The notes below the pieces were generated by a model that saw nothing but the letters and a program-made list of their open reading frames with translations, had not been told where the DNA came from and ran no database searches. This document shows positions 51,074 to 60,080 of a stretch of DNA of 64,000 nucleotides, piece by piece (the first letter of the stretch is position 1; every line of letters starts with the position of its first letter). The stretch comes from Arcicella rosea (lineage in GTDB: Bacteria > Bacteroidota > Bacteroidia > Cytophagales > Spirosomataceae), in the NCBI RefSeq assembly GCF_040543805.1, contig NZ_JBEUMS010000001.1, positions 248,001 to 312,000 of the forward strand, written 5' to 3'. A program made the translations under genes and the position numbers.

Positions 51074-51609
51074 TTTATTAATTTCGCTTCAATCTTAAAT
51101 GCTTTTTTATCTCCAAAAACTAATTTCTGTGTACCTTCTATTAAATAATAATTCACAACATTATCTGCTAAAGTCATTTTAACATGCTTATCAGTTTCAT
51201 AAAGATAATTCTGATTAGCAATCGTTGCTTCCATTGCAGTCATCTGATTATTTTTCAGTAGAATTTTGATGTCTTTTACTGGTAAGTTTTCAGATTTTTT
51301 TAGCTGATAAACAATCGAAGAGTCAGACTGATTGATTTCATAGCTATTCAAATAAGCAGGCTTGTTTAAATCTGTTTGTAAGAATAATTCAAACTCTTTA
51401 GACCAGTCTTCAATCTTTACATTCTTTGTTTCAGGAACTTTCTCACTCCAAACAGTTTTAGAAAAAGTAGGTTTCCTTTTATCAAGCACACTGATTTGAT
51501 TAGTAATCGCAGTTTTCAAATCATAGTATTTATGAATCTTAATTGTAGATTCCTCTTTACAAGAAACAAACAACATAAGCATAACAAGTATTGTAATGGA
51601 TGATTTCAT
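51070..51609 (-). CDS. Putative lipoprotein of unknown function
   Basis: 179 residues. A lipoprotein signal ends in LFVSC (C17), followed by a charged, mixed-structure domain with no family I recognise. The C-terminal half alternates in strand fashion (VKDIKILLKNNQMTAMEATI, 20 residues), as in substrate-binding or lipid-binding beta-sheets. Its stop overlaps the start of the SGNH-like gene by 4 nt, so both are likely to work together at the envelope. Confidence 0.65.
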   Translation of the reverse strand: MKSSITILVMLMLFVSCKEESTIKIHKYYDLKTAITNQISVLDKRKPTFSKTVWSEKVPETKNVKIEDWSKEFELFLQTDLNKPAYLNSYEINQSDSSIVYQLKKSENLPVKDIKILLKNNQMTAMEATIANQNYLYETDKHVKMTLADNVVNYYLIEGTQKLVFGDKKAFKIEAKLIK

Positions 51610-51672
51610 ATTACAAAATTACGGATGTCTATTGATATAAGTAGTGTAAATTTACAATCGACCAAAAATAAC

Positions 51673-51704
51673 AAAAGGACTTCGACCAAAGTCAAAGCCC
51701 TTTT
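51673..51704 (-). terminator. Terminator after rplQ
   Basis: A stem with outer AAAAGG/CCTTTT and inner CTT-GAC/GTC-AAG pairs (two mismatches), loop CAAA, lies 26 nt after the rplQ stop codon, with T-rich sequence beyond on the minus strand. It closes the ribosomal block. Confidence 0.6.
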
Positions 51705-51729
51705 GAAAAATAGAAAAATCTAAATTAGA

Positions 51730-52266
51730 TTATTCTTCAGTTTTTTCTTCCGAAGTTTCAGCAGCAGGAGTTTCATCTTCTACTACTTCAGCCGAAGGAA
51801 CCTCAGCTACTGGTGCAGCTTCGATAGTATCTTCAGTTTTCTTAGCTCCAGAACGACGACCACGACGAGTTTTCACTGCTTTCTCAGCTGTAGCTGCTAA
51901 TAAAGTTTCGTTGAAGTCAACTAATTCCATTAAGCACATTTCAGCATTATCACCAAGACGATTCGCCAATTTGATAATTCTAGTGTAACCACCTGGACGG
52001 TTAGCAACTTTTTCAGAAACAATACCAAAAAGTTCTTTAACAGACTCTTTGTTTTGTAAATAAGAGAATACTACACGACGGTTGTTAGTGCTATCGTCTT
52101 TTGATTTAGTAATCAAAGGCTCGATGTATTTTCTTAATTCTTTAGCTTTAGCAGCTGTAGTTTCGATTCTTTTGTGAAGAATCAAAGAAGATGCCATGTT
52201 CGATAACATAGCGGCTCTGTGAGGAGCAGTTCTACCTAAATGGTTGAATTTTTTACCGTGTCTCAT
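51730..52266 (-). CDS. rplQ: Ribosomal protein L17
   Basis: 178 residues from the MRHGKKFNHLGRTAPHR start (ATG 52266); an ATG at 52296 would add 10 residues not found in L17. The core (about 1-115) has the usual L17 sequence; the C-terminal 55 residues are an Ala/Glu/Pro-rich, acidic extension after a basic RRGRRSGAKK patch, as seen in other Bacteroidota. L17 binds 23S rRNA near the exit of the large subunit. A hairpin at 52375 separates it from rpoA. Confidence 0.95.
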   Translation of the reverse strand: MRHGKKFNHLGRTAPHRAAMLSNMASSLILHKRIETTAAKAKELRKYIEPLITKSKDDSTNNRRVVFSYLQNKESVKELFGIVSEKVANRPGGYTRIIKLANRLGDNAEMCLMELVDFNETLLAATAEKAVKTRRGRRSGAKKTEDTIEAAPVAEVPSAEVVEDETPAAETSEEKTEE

Positions 52267-52374
52267 TGTGTTGTTCGTAAGTTTAAAATGAATCACTTAA
52301 TTCCCAGCGGAAAGAAGCTATCATTGCGGTTAAGTTAATTCACATCAACTCACCTATTACTACTATTAAAAATT

Positions 52375-52417
52375 AAAATTTTAGTGCTTACTACATTGTA
52401 GCAAACACTAAAATTTT
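52375..52417. terminator. Hairpin between rpoA and rplQ
   Basis: A 12-bp perfect outer stem (AAAATTTTAGTG / CACTAAAATTTT) encloses a CTAC-ATT-GTAG inner hairpin. T-rich flanks on both strands suggest a bidirectional terminator or attenuator 25 nt after the rpoA stop. Confidence 0.65.
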
Positions 52418-52442
52418 CTAATTACTAAGTAAGTATTGGATA

Positions 52443-53432
52443 TTAATCCTCGTCTAAACGATAACGAGCAACATCCATACCGAAGTGAAGTCCTTTTTCT
52501 TCGATTAGTTGTTCTAATTCAGTCAATGATTTCTTACCGAAGTTACGGAATTTCATCATGTCAGAAATTTCTAATCTAGCTAAGTCTCCTAAAGTTCTAA
52601 CATCAGCTGATTTTAGACAGTTGTAAGCACGAACTGACAAGTCTAAATCTGCTAAAGCAGTCTTCAATAATTTTCTCATGTGAAGCATTTCTTCATCTAC
52701 CACGTTATCTTCCTCTGCCTTCATAGACTCGAAAGTCATAGTTTGGTCAGAGAACAACATAAAGTGTTGAATCAAGATATAAGCTGCACCTTTCAATGCG
52801 TCTTCAGGGTGAATTGATCCGTCAGTTTCAATATCCAAAACTAATTTCTCATAATCCGTCTTTTGTTCAACACGAGTATTTTCGATGCTGAATTTCACAT
52901 TTTTGATTGGCGTAAAGATTGCATCAATCGGAATGTGTCCAAAAGGAGGTTCTGAGTTTCTAGTTTCGTCTGAAGGAACATATCCACGACCTTTTTCAAC
53001 GATAATCTCCATCTCAAATTCTTTTGACTCATCTAAATTACAGATAACTAAATCTGGATTTAAGATGTCAAAATAATTTGTAAACTTAGCAATATCGCCT
53101 GCTTTTAGAGTGCTTTGACCTTTCACTCTAACATTGATTTTATTCTCAAGGATTTCCTGACTTTTTTTGAATCGAACTTTCTTCAAATTCAAAATAATTT
53201 CAGTCATATCCTCAATTACTCCTTCAATGGCTGAAAATTCGTGCAAAACTCCGCCAACCTTTACGCTTGTAATAGCGTAGCCTTCTAATGAAGACAACAA
53301 GATTCTACGAAGTGCATTACCGATTGTAACGCCATAGCCTTTTTCGAGTGGCTTAAACTCAAATAACCCGTGAAAGTCGTCAGCTTTTTCCATGACAACT
53401 TTATCGGGCATTTGGAATGCTAATATTGACAT
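52443..53432 (-). CDS. rpoA: RNA polymerase alpha subunit
   Basis: 329 residues. The N-terminal dimerisation and assembly domain (about 1-235) has the typical KGYGVTIGNALRRILLSSLE (20 residues) and SVKVGGVLHEFSAIEGV; a flexible linker follows. The C-terminal domain (about 250-320) has the helix-hairpin-helix pattern DLSVRAYNCLKSADVRTLGD (20 residues) and NFGKKSLTELEQLIEEKGL, which contacts promoter DNA and regulators. It is flanked by hairpins on both sides, with a 325-nt spacer before it (53433-53757). Confidence 0.98.
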   Translation of the reverse strand: MSILAFQMPDKVVMEKADDFHGLFEFKPLEKGYGVTIGNALRRILLSSLEGYAITSVKVGGVLHEFSAIEGVIEDMTEIILNLKKVRFKKSQEILENKINVRVKGQSTLKAGDIAKFTNYFDILNPDLVICNLDESKEFEMEIIVEKGRGYVPSDETRNSEPPFGHIPIDAIFTPIKNVKFSIENTRVEQKTDYEKLVLDIETDGSIHPEDALKGAAYILIQHFMLFSDQTMTFESMKAEEDNVVDEEMLHMRKLLKTALADLDLSVRAYNCLKSADVRTLGDLARLEISDMMKFRNFGKKSLTELEQLIEEKGLHFGMDVARYRLDED

Positions 53433-53659
53433 ATTTCGTAGCGTAATTTACCTTGGAATGTGTAAGAATAGAGTAATCAATTCGCAATTTACGAATTAAC
53501 TCTGTAATTTTAGCATTTAGGGTTACTATTTTTTCGATAAAATCTTGACATTTCAGAAGAAATCATCTATATTACAAGTTTACAGAAAATTTAAGTCCCT
53601 TAGAATAAACAATATTAATTATTGTACATCTAATATTGAATAAACACAAAATCAAACAA

Positions 53660-53695
53660 ACTTAGATTTTACAAACAAATATGTAAAATCTAAGT
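53660..53695 (-). terminator. Hairpin in the rpsD-rpoA spacer
   Basis: Two 14-nt arms (ACTTAGATTTTACA / TGTAAAATCTAAGT) pair perfectly with an 8-nt loop, 62 nt after rpsD, followed on the minus strand by a T-rich stretch. The remaining 325-nt spacer (53433-53757) also has a short ACAATA/TATTGT dyad and may hold an rpoA promoter, but no clear one was found. Confidence 0.6.
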
Positions 53696-53757
53696 CACAA
53701 AGTTTTCAATTAAATTGTCAGAATATTTTTGACCATTTACTCTGTCAAAATATATGA

Positions 53758-54363
53758 TTACTTAGAATAAAGTTCAACGATTGCTTGCTCATTGAAGTTC
53801 TCTGGAATATCAGAACGTTCTGGATAAGAAACGAATTTACCAGTCATTGTAGGAGTATCCCATTCTAACCAGTTGAAACGTTTTCCAGCTTTTCCAGCAA
53901 GTGAGTTAGAAACTACCTCTAATGATTTAGATTTCTCACGTACACTTACTAATTGTCCTGGCTTAAGAGAATACGATGGAATGTTTACAATTTCACCGTC
54001 AATAAGAATATGCTTATGAATAACCAACTGACGAGCTGCACGACGAGTAGGAGCAATTCCTAAACGATAAACAGTGTTATCAAGACGAGCTTCACAAAGT
54101 TTCAAAAGGTTTTCACCTTTGATACCTTCTCTTACAGCCGCTTTGTGGTATAAGTTTTCAAATTGCTTTTCAAGGATACCGTAAGTATATTTCACTTTTT
54201 GCTTTTCTTTTAATTGCAAAGCATATTCTGAAACTTTACCACGTTTACCTTTACCGTGCTGACCTGGACCATAGTTTTTGCGAGCTAACGCTTTACTTGG
54301 ACCTAAGATTGGCTCACCAAAACGACGAGCAATTTTTGATTTTGGACCTGTATATCTTGCCAT
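53758..54363 (-). CDS. rpsD: Ribosomal protein S4
   Basis: 201 residues. S4 is a primary 16S rRNA-binding protein at the 5' domain. The start MARYTGPKSKIARRFGE and the S4 RNA-binding domain (about 95-160: CEARLDNTVYRLGIAPTRRA, 20 residues) are typical. The zinc-binding Cys motif found in some S4 proteins is absent. It is part of the alpha operon between rpsK (upstream) and rpoA (downstream). Confidence 0.97.
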   Translation of the reverse strand: MARYTGPKSKIARRFGEPILGPSKALARKNYGPGQHGKGKRGKVSEYALQLKEKQKVKYTYGILEKQFENLYHKAAVREGIKGENLLKLCEARLDNTVYRLGIAPTRRAARQLVIHKHILIDGEIVNIPSYSLKPGQLVSVREKSKSLEVVSNSLAGKAGKRFNWLEWDTPTMTGKFVSYPERSDIPENFNEQAIVELYSK

Positions 54364-54474
54364 TTCTAAAATTAATAAGTCATCAAACCTCTTTTGTTCG
54401 ATGAAGTAATTAGGATAAATAAAAGAAAACGTTAATAATTACTAATTAACGTTTCCAGTAAATTTTTAAGAAGA

Positions 54475-54870
54475 TTAAACTCTACGACGTTTTGGAGGAC
54501 GACATCCGTTGTGAGGAAGTGGAGTAATATCTTTGATAGAGATTACTTCGATACCAGCGTTAGAAATAGTTCTAATTGCTGATTCACGACCTGAACCTGG
54601 TCCTTTCACAAAAACATCAGCTTTTTTCATTCCAGCTTCTACAGCTACGGCAGCGCAGTTTGTTGCGGCTGTTTGTGCAGCATAAGGAGTGTTTTTCTTA
54701 GAACCTTTGAAGCCCATTTTACCAGCAGAAGCCCAAGAGATCACTTGTCCTTGACTGTTAGTAATAGAAATAATGATGTTATTAAAAGAAGCTTTGATGT
54801 GTACTTGACCATGCTGTTCAACTACAACAACTCTCTTCTTTGCTTTGTCTTTTCTTTTAGCCTGTGCCAT
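54475..54870 (-). CDS. rpsK: Ribosomal protein S11
   Basis: 131 residues. Typical S11 core: HIKASFNNIIISITNSQG, SWASAGKMGFKGSKKNTPYA (20 residues), DVFVKGPGSGRESAIRTI and the C-terminal TPLPHNGCRPPKRRRV. S11 is in the platform of the small subunit. The spacer to rpsM is 115 nt, wider than usual. Confidence 0.97.
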   Translation of the reverse strand: MAQAKRKDKAKKRVVVVEQHGQVHIKASFNNIIISITNSQGQVISWASAGKMGFKGSKKNTPYAAQTAATNCAAVAVEAGMKKADVFVKGPGSGRESAIRTISNAGIEVISIKDITPLPHNGCRPPKRRRV

Positions 54871-54985
54871 TGTTAGATTTGTTTTTCAATTCCAGTTTTG
54901 AGTTCGTACATTCTCCGAAGAGCAACCTTCTCATCTTAGAACTCGACGAATTAAGAATATTATATCCTTAAACTCAGCCTAATTT

Positions 54986-55363
54986 TTACTTAGTAGCTTT
55001 TTTCTTGTTCGCAATAGTCTTACGCTTACCTTTACGAGTACGAGAGTTGTTCTTAGTTCTCTGACCACGTAATGGAAGGCCTTTACGGTGACGAAGACCA
55101 CGGTAACAACCGATGTCCATCAAACGCTTGATGTTCAACTGGATTTCAGAACGAAGTTGACCTTCAGTCTTGAATTCTCCAGCGATAATCGCACGAATTG
55201 CACTTGCCTCATCATCGTTCCATTCGCCAGCTTTTTTGTCGAAAGAAATATTAGCTTGTGTTAAAATTTTCTGAGCAGTGCTACGACCTATTCCGAAGAT
55301 GTAAGTCAGAGCAATTTCGCCTCTTTTTTTGTCGGGAATATCAACCCCTGCAATACGAGCCAT
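54986..55363 (-). CDS. rpsM: Ribosomal protein S13
   Basis: 125 residues. The start ARIAGVDIPDKKRGEIALTY (20 residues), helix-two-turn-helix region, and basic tail (YRGLRHRKGLPLRGQRTKNN, 20 residues) are those of S13, at the head of the small subunit next to the P-site tRNA. Confidence 0.97.
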   Translation of the reverse strand: MARIAGVDIPDKKRGEIALTYIFGIGRSTAQKILTQANISFDKKAGEWNDDEASAIRAIIAGEFKTEGQLRSEIQLNIKRLMDIGCYRGLRHRKGLPLRGQRTKNNSRTRKGKRKTIANKKKATK

Positions 55364-55423
55364 ACTTTTTTAGCTTTTTAGATTTTAAATGAAGGAAGTT
55401 TCTCAACTACCCCATGTTAATAA

Positions 55424-55540
55424 TCATCCTTGTCTTTGTTTGAACTTTGGATTTTTTTTGTTAATAACATAAAGTTTTCCGTGACGACGGATTACTTTAC
55501 ATTCAGCACTACGCTTCTTGATAGACGCTTTAACTTTCAT
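55424..55540 (-). CDS. rpmJ: Ribosomal protein L36 (short gene)
   Basis: 38 residues, translated directly from the minus strand: MKVKASIKKRSAECKVIRRH (20 residues) followed by GKLYVINKKNPKFKQRQG, ending in TGA at 55424-55426. The sequence is L36. It has only one Cys (residue 14) and lacks the four-ligand zinc motif, so it is the zinc-independent form. It lies between infA (upstream) and rpsM (downstream), as expected. Confidence 0.95.
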   Translation of the reverse strand: MKVKASIKKRSAECKVIRRHGKLYVINKKNPKFKQRQG

Positions 55541-55629
55541 TGTAGTATTTAATTAATGTTTCTATTAATTACAGTTTTGCAAAAGCATCGCTAAAGTTTG
55601 AATAAACTATCAATTGCCAACTGCCTATT

Positions 55630-55848
55630 TTACTTGTAACGATACACAATTCTTGCTTTACTTAAGTCATAAGGAGACATTTCTAACTTCACCTTATCAC
55701 CAGGTAAGATTTTGATGTAATTCATTCGCATCTTACCAGAAATATGGGCAATCACTTGATGGGTATTTTCTAACTCTACTCTAAACATAGCATTTGAAAG
55801 AGCCTCAATGATAATTCCATCTACTTCTATTGATGATTGTTTTGCCAT
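55630..55848 (-). CDS. infA: Translation initiation factor IF-1
   Basis: 72 residues, a single S1/OB fold. Typical: VDGIIIEALSNAMFRVELEN (20 residues), HISGKMRMNYIKILPGDKVK (20 residues) and the end SPYDLSKARIVYRYK. IF-1 binds the A-site of the small subunit during initiation. It lies between map and rpmJ. Confidence 0.97.
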   Translation of the reverse strand: MAKQSSIEVDGIIIEALSNAMFRVELENTHQVIAHISGKMRMNYIKILPGDKVKLEMSPYDLSKARIVYRYK

Positions 55849-55866
55849 AAATTCAATTTGAAAATT

Positions 55867-56673
55867 TCAAATATTAACGATGTACTCTGACTTAGCGATT
55901 ACTTCTTCTATAAATTTAAAAGTAGTTAATATATCTGCTTTGTCTTTTTTAATTGCTACTGTGTGTTCAAAATGGGCAGAAGGCTTTCTATCTTGAGTTC
56001 TGATAGTCCAGCCATCATTTTCTTGATGAATAGCTTTCTTTCCTTGATTTACCATTGGTTCAATGGCAATAACCATGTTCTCCTTTAGCTTTGCACCATC
56101 GCCTCTTCTACCGTAATTTGCTACTTCTGGCTTTTCATGGAGAGATTTACCTACTCCATGTCCAACTAATTCTCTTACAATCGTAAAACCTAATTTTTCA
56201 CTGTAAGTTTGAATAGCAAAACCAATATCACCAATTCTTTTTCCTAGTACTGCTTGTTCAATGCCTTCATACAATGATTCTTTTGTAGTTTTCAATAAAC
56301 GAAGAGTTTCTTCATTTACATTCCCGATAGCATAAGTATAAGCACTATCAGCGTGAAAACCATTTTTGAATACACCACAATCAATTGAAACAATATCTCC
56401 GTCTTTTAACTGATAATTATTAGGAATTCCATGAACAACTACATCATTTACAGAAATACATAAAGATGCTGGGAACTTGTTTCCGCTTACATTATAATTA
56501 AGAAACGAAGGAATACTATTGTTATCTTTAATAAACTCGTAAGCTACTTTATCTAACTCTTTAGTCGTCACACCTGGTTTTATCATTTTGGCAACCTCTG
56601 CATGAGTTTGACCAAGTATAATACCATTTGCTCTAATTACTTCTAAATCGCTATTTGTTTTTAAATAAATCAT
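55867..56673 (-). CDS. map: Type I methionine aminopeptidase
   Basis: 268 residues. It removes the N-terminal Met from new proteins. The five metal ligands are visible in order: DIVSIDCGVFKNGFHADSAY (20 residues, two Asp), GHGVGKSLHEKPEV (His), AIEPMV (Glu) and FEHTVAI (Glu). The substrate-pocket segment VNDVVVHGIPN with its His precedes them. The gene sits between secY and infA, as in other Bacteroidota. Confidence 0.97.
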   Translation of the reverse strand: MIYLKTNSDLEVIRANGIILGQTHAEVAKMIKPGVTTKELDKVAYEFIKDNNSIPSFLNYNVSGNKFPASLCISVNDVVVHGIPNNYQLKDGDIVSIDCGVFKNGFHADSAYTYAIGNVNEETLRLLKTTKESLYEGIEQAVLGKRIGDIGFAIQTYSEKLGFTIVRELVGHGVGKSLHEKPEVANYGRRGDGAKLKENMVIAIEPMVNQGKKAIHQENDGWTIRTQDRKPSAHFEHTVAIKKDKADILTTFKFIEEVIAKSEYIVNI

Positions 56674-56709
56674 TCTTATTGCGCTTAGGAATTTAAAATC
56701 CTAAAATTA

Positions 56710-58032
56710 TTACTGAGCAACCGCCTCTGTTCTACCTTTTACTCTACCTGATTGCATCAATCCTTCATATTTACGCATCAATAAGTAACTTTCTATTTGT
56801 TGTAAAGTATCTAGCACTACACCAACTAAGATAAGTAAAGAAGTTCCTCCAAAGAAAGATGCAAAACCACGAGTAATTCCGAATAAACTTGCTAAAGCTG
56901 GAAGGATAGCGATTAATGCTAACATAAAAGCTCCTGGTAGTGTAATTCTATCTAAAATATCAGCGATGAAAGTAGATGTTGCTTCACCTGGTTTAACACC
57001 TGGAACAAAACCACCACCTCTTTTCATATCATCAGAAATTTGTGTTGGATTAATTGAAATTGCCGTATAGAAAAATGTAAATACGATAATCAAGAAAGCA
57101 AATAACAAATTGTATTCTAATGAAGTGAAATCACTAAATTTTTGAGCAATTGATTGAGCAAATTCACTTTTTTCTGCAAAAGAACCTGCTAATAATCCCG
57201 GAACAAACATTAAAGCTTGTGCAAAGATGATTGGCATTACACCAGCAGAATTAAGTTTTAAAGGAATATACTGACGTTCACCTCCTACTGATGAAGTTCT
57301 GTTACCAACTACTTGTTTAGCATATTGAACAGGGATTCTTCTAACTGCTTGAGTAACCATTACAGCACCCATTACAACGAAGAAAAGCGCTACAATTTCT
57401 ATTACAAATAATAAAGCACCTGACATACCACGAGACTGAGCTTCACCGATGATTGAGCCTGGGAAACGAGATACAATACCAATCATAATTAGCATTGAAA
57501 TACCGTTACCAACACCTTTATCAGTAATTTTCTCTCCTAACCACATACAGAACATTGTTCCAGCAATCAAGATAATCACAGCAAATAAACGGAAAGACCA
57601 CGCACTTACGATAATGGCATCAGCAGGGATTGTTGTTTGTAAATAAGCAGTTGCTTGAGCAGCAGTAACAAAAATAGTTAAAACTCTAGTAATTTGATTT
57701 AACTTTTTTCTTCCTGATTCTCCATCCTTTTGCATCTTCTGAAAATATGGCAATGCAATTGTTAACAATTGAATAGCGATAGAAGCAGAGATGTAAGGCA
57801 TGATACCTAACGCAAATATAGAAGCATTGTTAAATGCTCCACCCGAAAACATATTCAATAATCCTAATAAACCGCCTTCTCCTTTTTGTTCTAATTTTGC
57901 AGCATCAATACCTGGTAAAACAATATAAGAACCTAAGCGAAAAAAGGTGATAAACAACAGAGTGTTAAGGATTCTACCTCTTAGCTCCTCTATTGAGAAA
58001 ATGTTTTTGATAGTGTTAATAAACTTGTTCAT
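56710..58032 (-). CDS. secY: Protein translocase subunit SecY
   Basis: 440 residues, ten membrane helices. SecY forms the protein-conducting channel with SecE and SecG. Typical parts: LLNMFSGGAFNNASIFALGI (20 residues) with the plug region, LKLNSAGVMPIIFAQAL, and the cytoplasmic loop GGGFVPGVKPGEATSTFI before the last helices. It is preceded by rplO, the usual neighbour; the 200-nt spacer holds no gene. Confidence 0.98.
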   Translation of the reverse strand: MNKFINTIKNIFSIEELRGRILNTLLFITFFRLGSYIVLPGIDAAKLEQKGEGGLLGLLNMFSGGAFNNASIFALGIMPYISASIAIQLLTIALPYFQKMQKDGESGRKKLNQITRVLTIFVTAAQATAYLQTTIPADAIIVSAWSFRLFAVIILIAGTMFCMWLGEKITDKGVGNGISMLIMIGIVSRFPGSIIGEAQSRGMSGALLFVIEIVALFFVVMGAVMVTQAVRRIPVQYAKQVVGNRTSSVGGERQYIPLKLNSAGVMPIIFAQALMFVPGLLAGSFAEKSEFAQSIAQKFSDFTSLEYNLLFAFLIIVFTFFYTAISINPTQISDDMKRGGGFVPGVKPGEATSTFIADILDRITLPGAFMLALIAILPALASLFGITRGFASFFGGTSLLILVGVVLDTLQQIESYLLMRKYEGLMQSGRVKGRTEAVAQ

Positions 58033-58239
58033 GCTATCTGTTTAAATAATCGTCAAATAATGAATGAAAACTGAAATTGTTCAACTTTTTCTTTAATCAC
58101 AAATCTGTTGCCAGTTTTTACACGATTACTCAAATATTTCTGTTGCCTATCTAATTAATTTGAAAATCGGGATTTTGAAAAATGAATACCTACAAAAATA
58201 TAAAAAAGATTTTCAGTATCAAATTTTCATAATTTCAAA

Positions 58240-58686
58240 CTACCCCACAATTGCTTTACCTCCTGCTGCTTCGATAGCAGTTTTGGCAGATTCAGAAAAA
58301 CCTTTTACTGTTACTTCTAATGCAGAAGTTACCGCACCACGTGACAAGATTTTCACTAAATCATTTTTAGAAACTAATCCATTATTGTAAAGCACATCAT
58401 GATTGATTACTGTTACGCCAATAGCATCAGCTAAAGCTTGTAAAGTATCAAGGTTAATAGCCTTGTATTCTACACGATTGATATTTTTAAATCCGAACTT
58501 AGGAACTCTACGTTGCAAAGGCATTTGACCACCTTCAAAACCAGCTTTACGAGAATAACCTGAACGAGACTTTGCACCTTTGTGACCACGAGCAGAAGTT
58601 CCACCTAAACCAGAACCAGCACCACGACCAACTCTTTTTCTAACTTTTGTTGAGCCTTCAGCAGGCTTTAATGAAGAAAGATTCAT
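58240..58686 (-). CDS. rplO: Ribosomal protein L15
   Basis: 148 residues from the ATG at 58686 (MNLSSLKPAEGSTKVRKRVG, 20 residues); a longer frame to 58734 is not L15. Typical L15 core: GRGAGSGLGGTSARGHKGAK (20 residues), FEGGQMPLQRRVPKFGF and a C-terminal alpha/beta domain. L15 helps assemble the large subunit. rpmD lies 81 nt upstream. Confidence 0.96.
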   Translation of the reverse strand: MNLSSLKPAEGSTKVRKRVGRGAGSGLGGTSARGHKGAKSRSGYSRKAGFEGGQMPLQRRVPKFGFKNINRVEYKAINLDTLQALADAIGVTVINHDVLYNNGLVSKNDLVKILSRGAVTSALEVTVKGFSESAKTAIEAAGGKAIVG

Positions 58687-58767
58687 TGTATTTTTTGTTA
58701 AATGTTTGCTAAACGCTACTCCCCTGTGGAGCAACTCGCTTATATTAATGAGCTTAACTCAGTAATA

Positions 58768-58947
58768 TTAGATAGTTTCAACTACAATCATGTGTTGAAC
58801 AGCACGAATCATACCTTGGATTGCAGGATTCACCTCTACTTCAACGCTTTTGTTCATCTTACCCAAGCCTAGTGCTTGCATAGTACGTTTTTGAACTTGT
58901 GGACGTCTGATTGTACTCTTTACTTGTGTAATTTTTACCTTTGACAT
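58768..58947 (-). CDS. rpmD: Ribosomal protein L30 (short gene)
   Basis: 59 residues, translated directly from the minus strand: MSKVKITQVKSTIRRPQVQK (20 residues), then TMQALGLGKMNKSVEV and the end MIRAVQHMIVVETI, a full L30. The gene sits between rpsE and rplO. The upstream spacer (58948-59034) is made of GAATTGTGAATT-type words rather than coding sequence. Confidence 0.95.
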   Translation of the reverse strand: MSKVKITQVKSTIRRPQVQKRTMQALGLGKMNKSVEVEVNPAIQGMIRAVQHMIVVETI

Positions 58948-59034
58948 GGCTTATTTGAATTGTGAATTCTGAATTATGAATTGTGAATTATTATTGACTT
59001 CATATCTCATAATTCAGATTTCATATCTCTTATC

Positions 59035-59553
59035 TTATCCGTTGAATACTTTTGCTAAGGAAACGCTTCTTTGGAAAGCAACTGTATGTGGATTTCTCAT
59101 TTTCACAAGAGCATCAACTGTTGCTTTTACCACGTTGTGTGGGTTTGAAGAACCTTTAGATTTAGCTAATACGTCATGCACACCAGCAGATTCTAATACA
59201 GCACGCATTGCACCACCAGCGATTACTCCAGTACCCGGAGCTGCAGGCTTCAACAATACGAAACCACCTGAGAATTTACCAATTTGTTCGTGTGGAACAG
59301 AATTTTTCAATAAAGCTACTTGGAATACGTTTTTCTTTGCATCCTCAATACCTTTAGCGATAGCATCAGTTACTTCATTAGCTTTTCCTAATCCGAAACC
59401 TACGATACCTTTTCCGTCACCAACTACAACGATTGCAGAGAAGCTGAAACGACGTCCACCTTTTACTACTTTCGCTACACGATTGATAGCAACAACTTTT
59501 TCTTTTAATTCGCCTTCGTTAACCTTTATTGGCTTTGATATTAATTGCGACAT
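59035..59553 (-). CDS. rpsE: Ribosomal protein S5
   Basis: 172 residues. Typical S5: LKEKVVAINRVAKVVKGGRR (20 residues), FSFSAIVVVGDGKGIVGFGL (20 residues), KNSVPHEQIGKFSGGFVLLK (20 residues) and GAMRAVLESAGVHDVLAKS. S5 contributes to decoding fidelity on the small subunit. Confidence 0.97.
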   Translation of the reverse strand: MSQLISKPIKVNEGELKEKVVAINRVAKVVKGGRRFSFSAIVVVGDGKGIVGFGLGKANEVTDAIAKGIEDAKKNVFQVALLKNSVPHEQIGKFSGGFVLLKPAAPGTGVIAGGAMRAVLESAGVHDVLAKSKGSSNPHNVVKATVDALVKMRNPHTVAFQRSVSLAKVFNG

Positions 59554-59614
59554 TTTTTCTGAATTTGAAAATTTGTGAATTTGAAAATATATAAAATACT
59601 GTCAAATTAACTAA

Positions 59615-59962
59615 TTAGAATTTAAGACCACCTTCTCTTGCACCATCAGCAATTGCTTTTACACGACCATGATACAAGTATCCGTTACGATCGAAAACAA
59701 CCGCTAAAATACCAGCCGCTAATGCCTTCTCTGCGATTTTTACTCCTACTTGTTTAGCATTATCGACGTTACCATTAGCTAAGCCTAGTTCCTTTGTAGA
59801 AACTGCTGCTAATGTATGTCCTTGAACGTCATCAATAATTTGTGCATACACACCTGTGTTTGAACGAAACACAGATAATCTTGGCTTGGTAGCTGTACCA
59901 GAAACCTTTGCTCTTATTGATCGTTTTATGCGTAATCTTCTTGAATCTTTTTGCGTAGCCAT
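59615..59962 (-). CDS. rplR: Ribosomal protein L18
   Basis: 115 residues. Typical L18: RLRIKRSIRAKVSGTATKPR (20 residues), LSVFRSNTGVYAQIIDDVQG (20 residues) and VVFDRNGYLYHGRVKAIADG (20 residues). L18 binds 5S rRNA with L5. The spacer to rplF (118 nt) is non-coding and carries a 14-bp dyad. Confidence 0.97.
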   Translation of the reverse strand: MATQKDSRRLRIKRSIRAKVSGTATKPRLSVFRSNTGVYAQIIDDVQGHTLAAVSTKELGLANGNVDNAKQVGVKIAEKALAAGILAVVFDRNGYLYHGRVKAIADGAREGGLKF

Positions 59963-60080
59963 TGTAATATTTGTATGTTTTGTGGATTACCGACCCACGA
60001 TTTCAATTTGAAAACTTAATAATTTGAATATTTGAAAATCAAACAAAACTCTCAAATATTCAAATATCTTCAAATTATGA

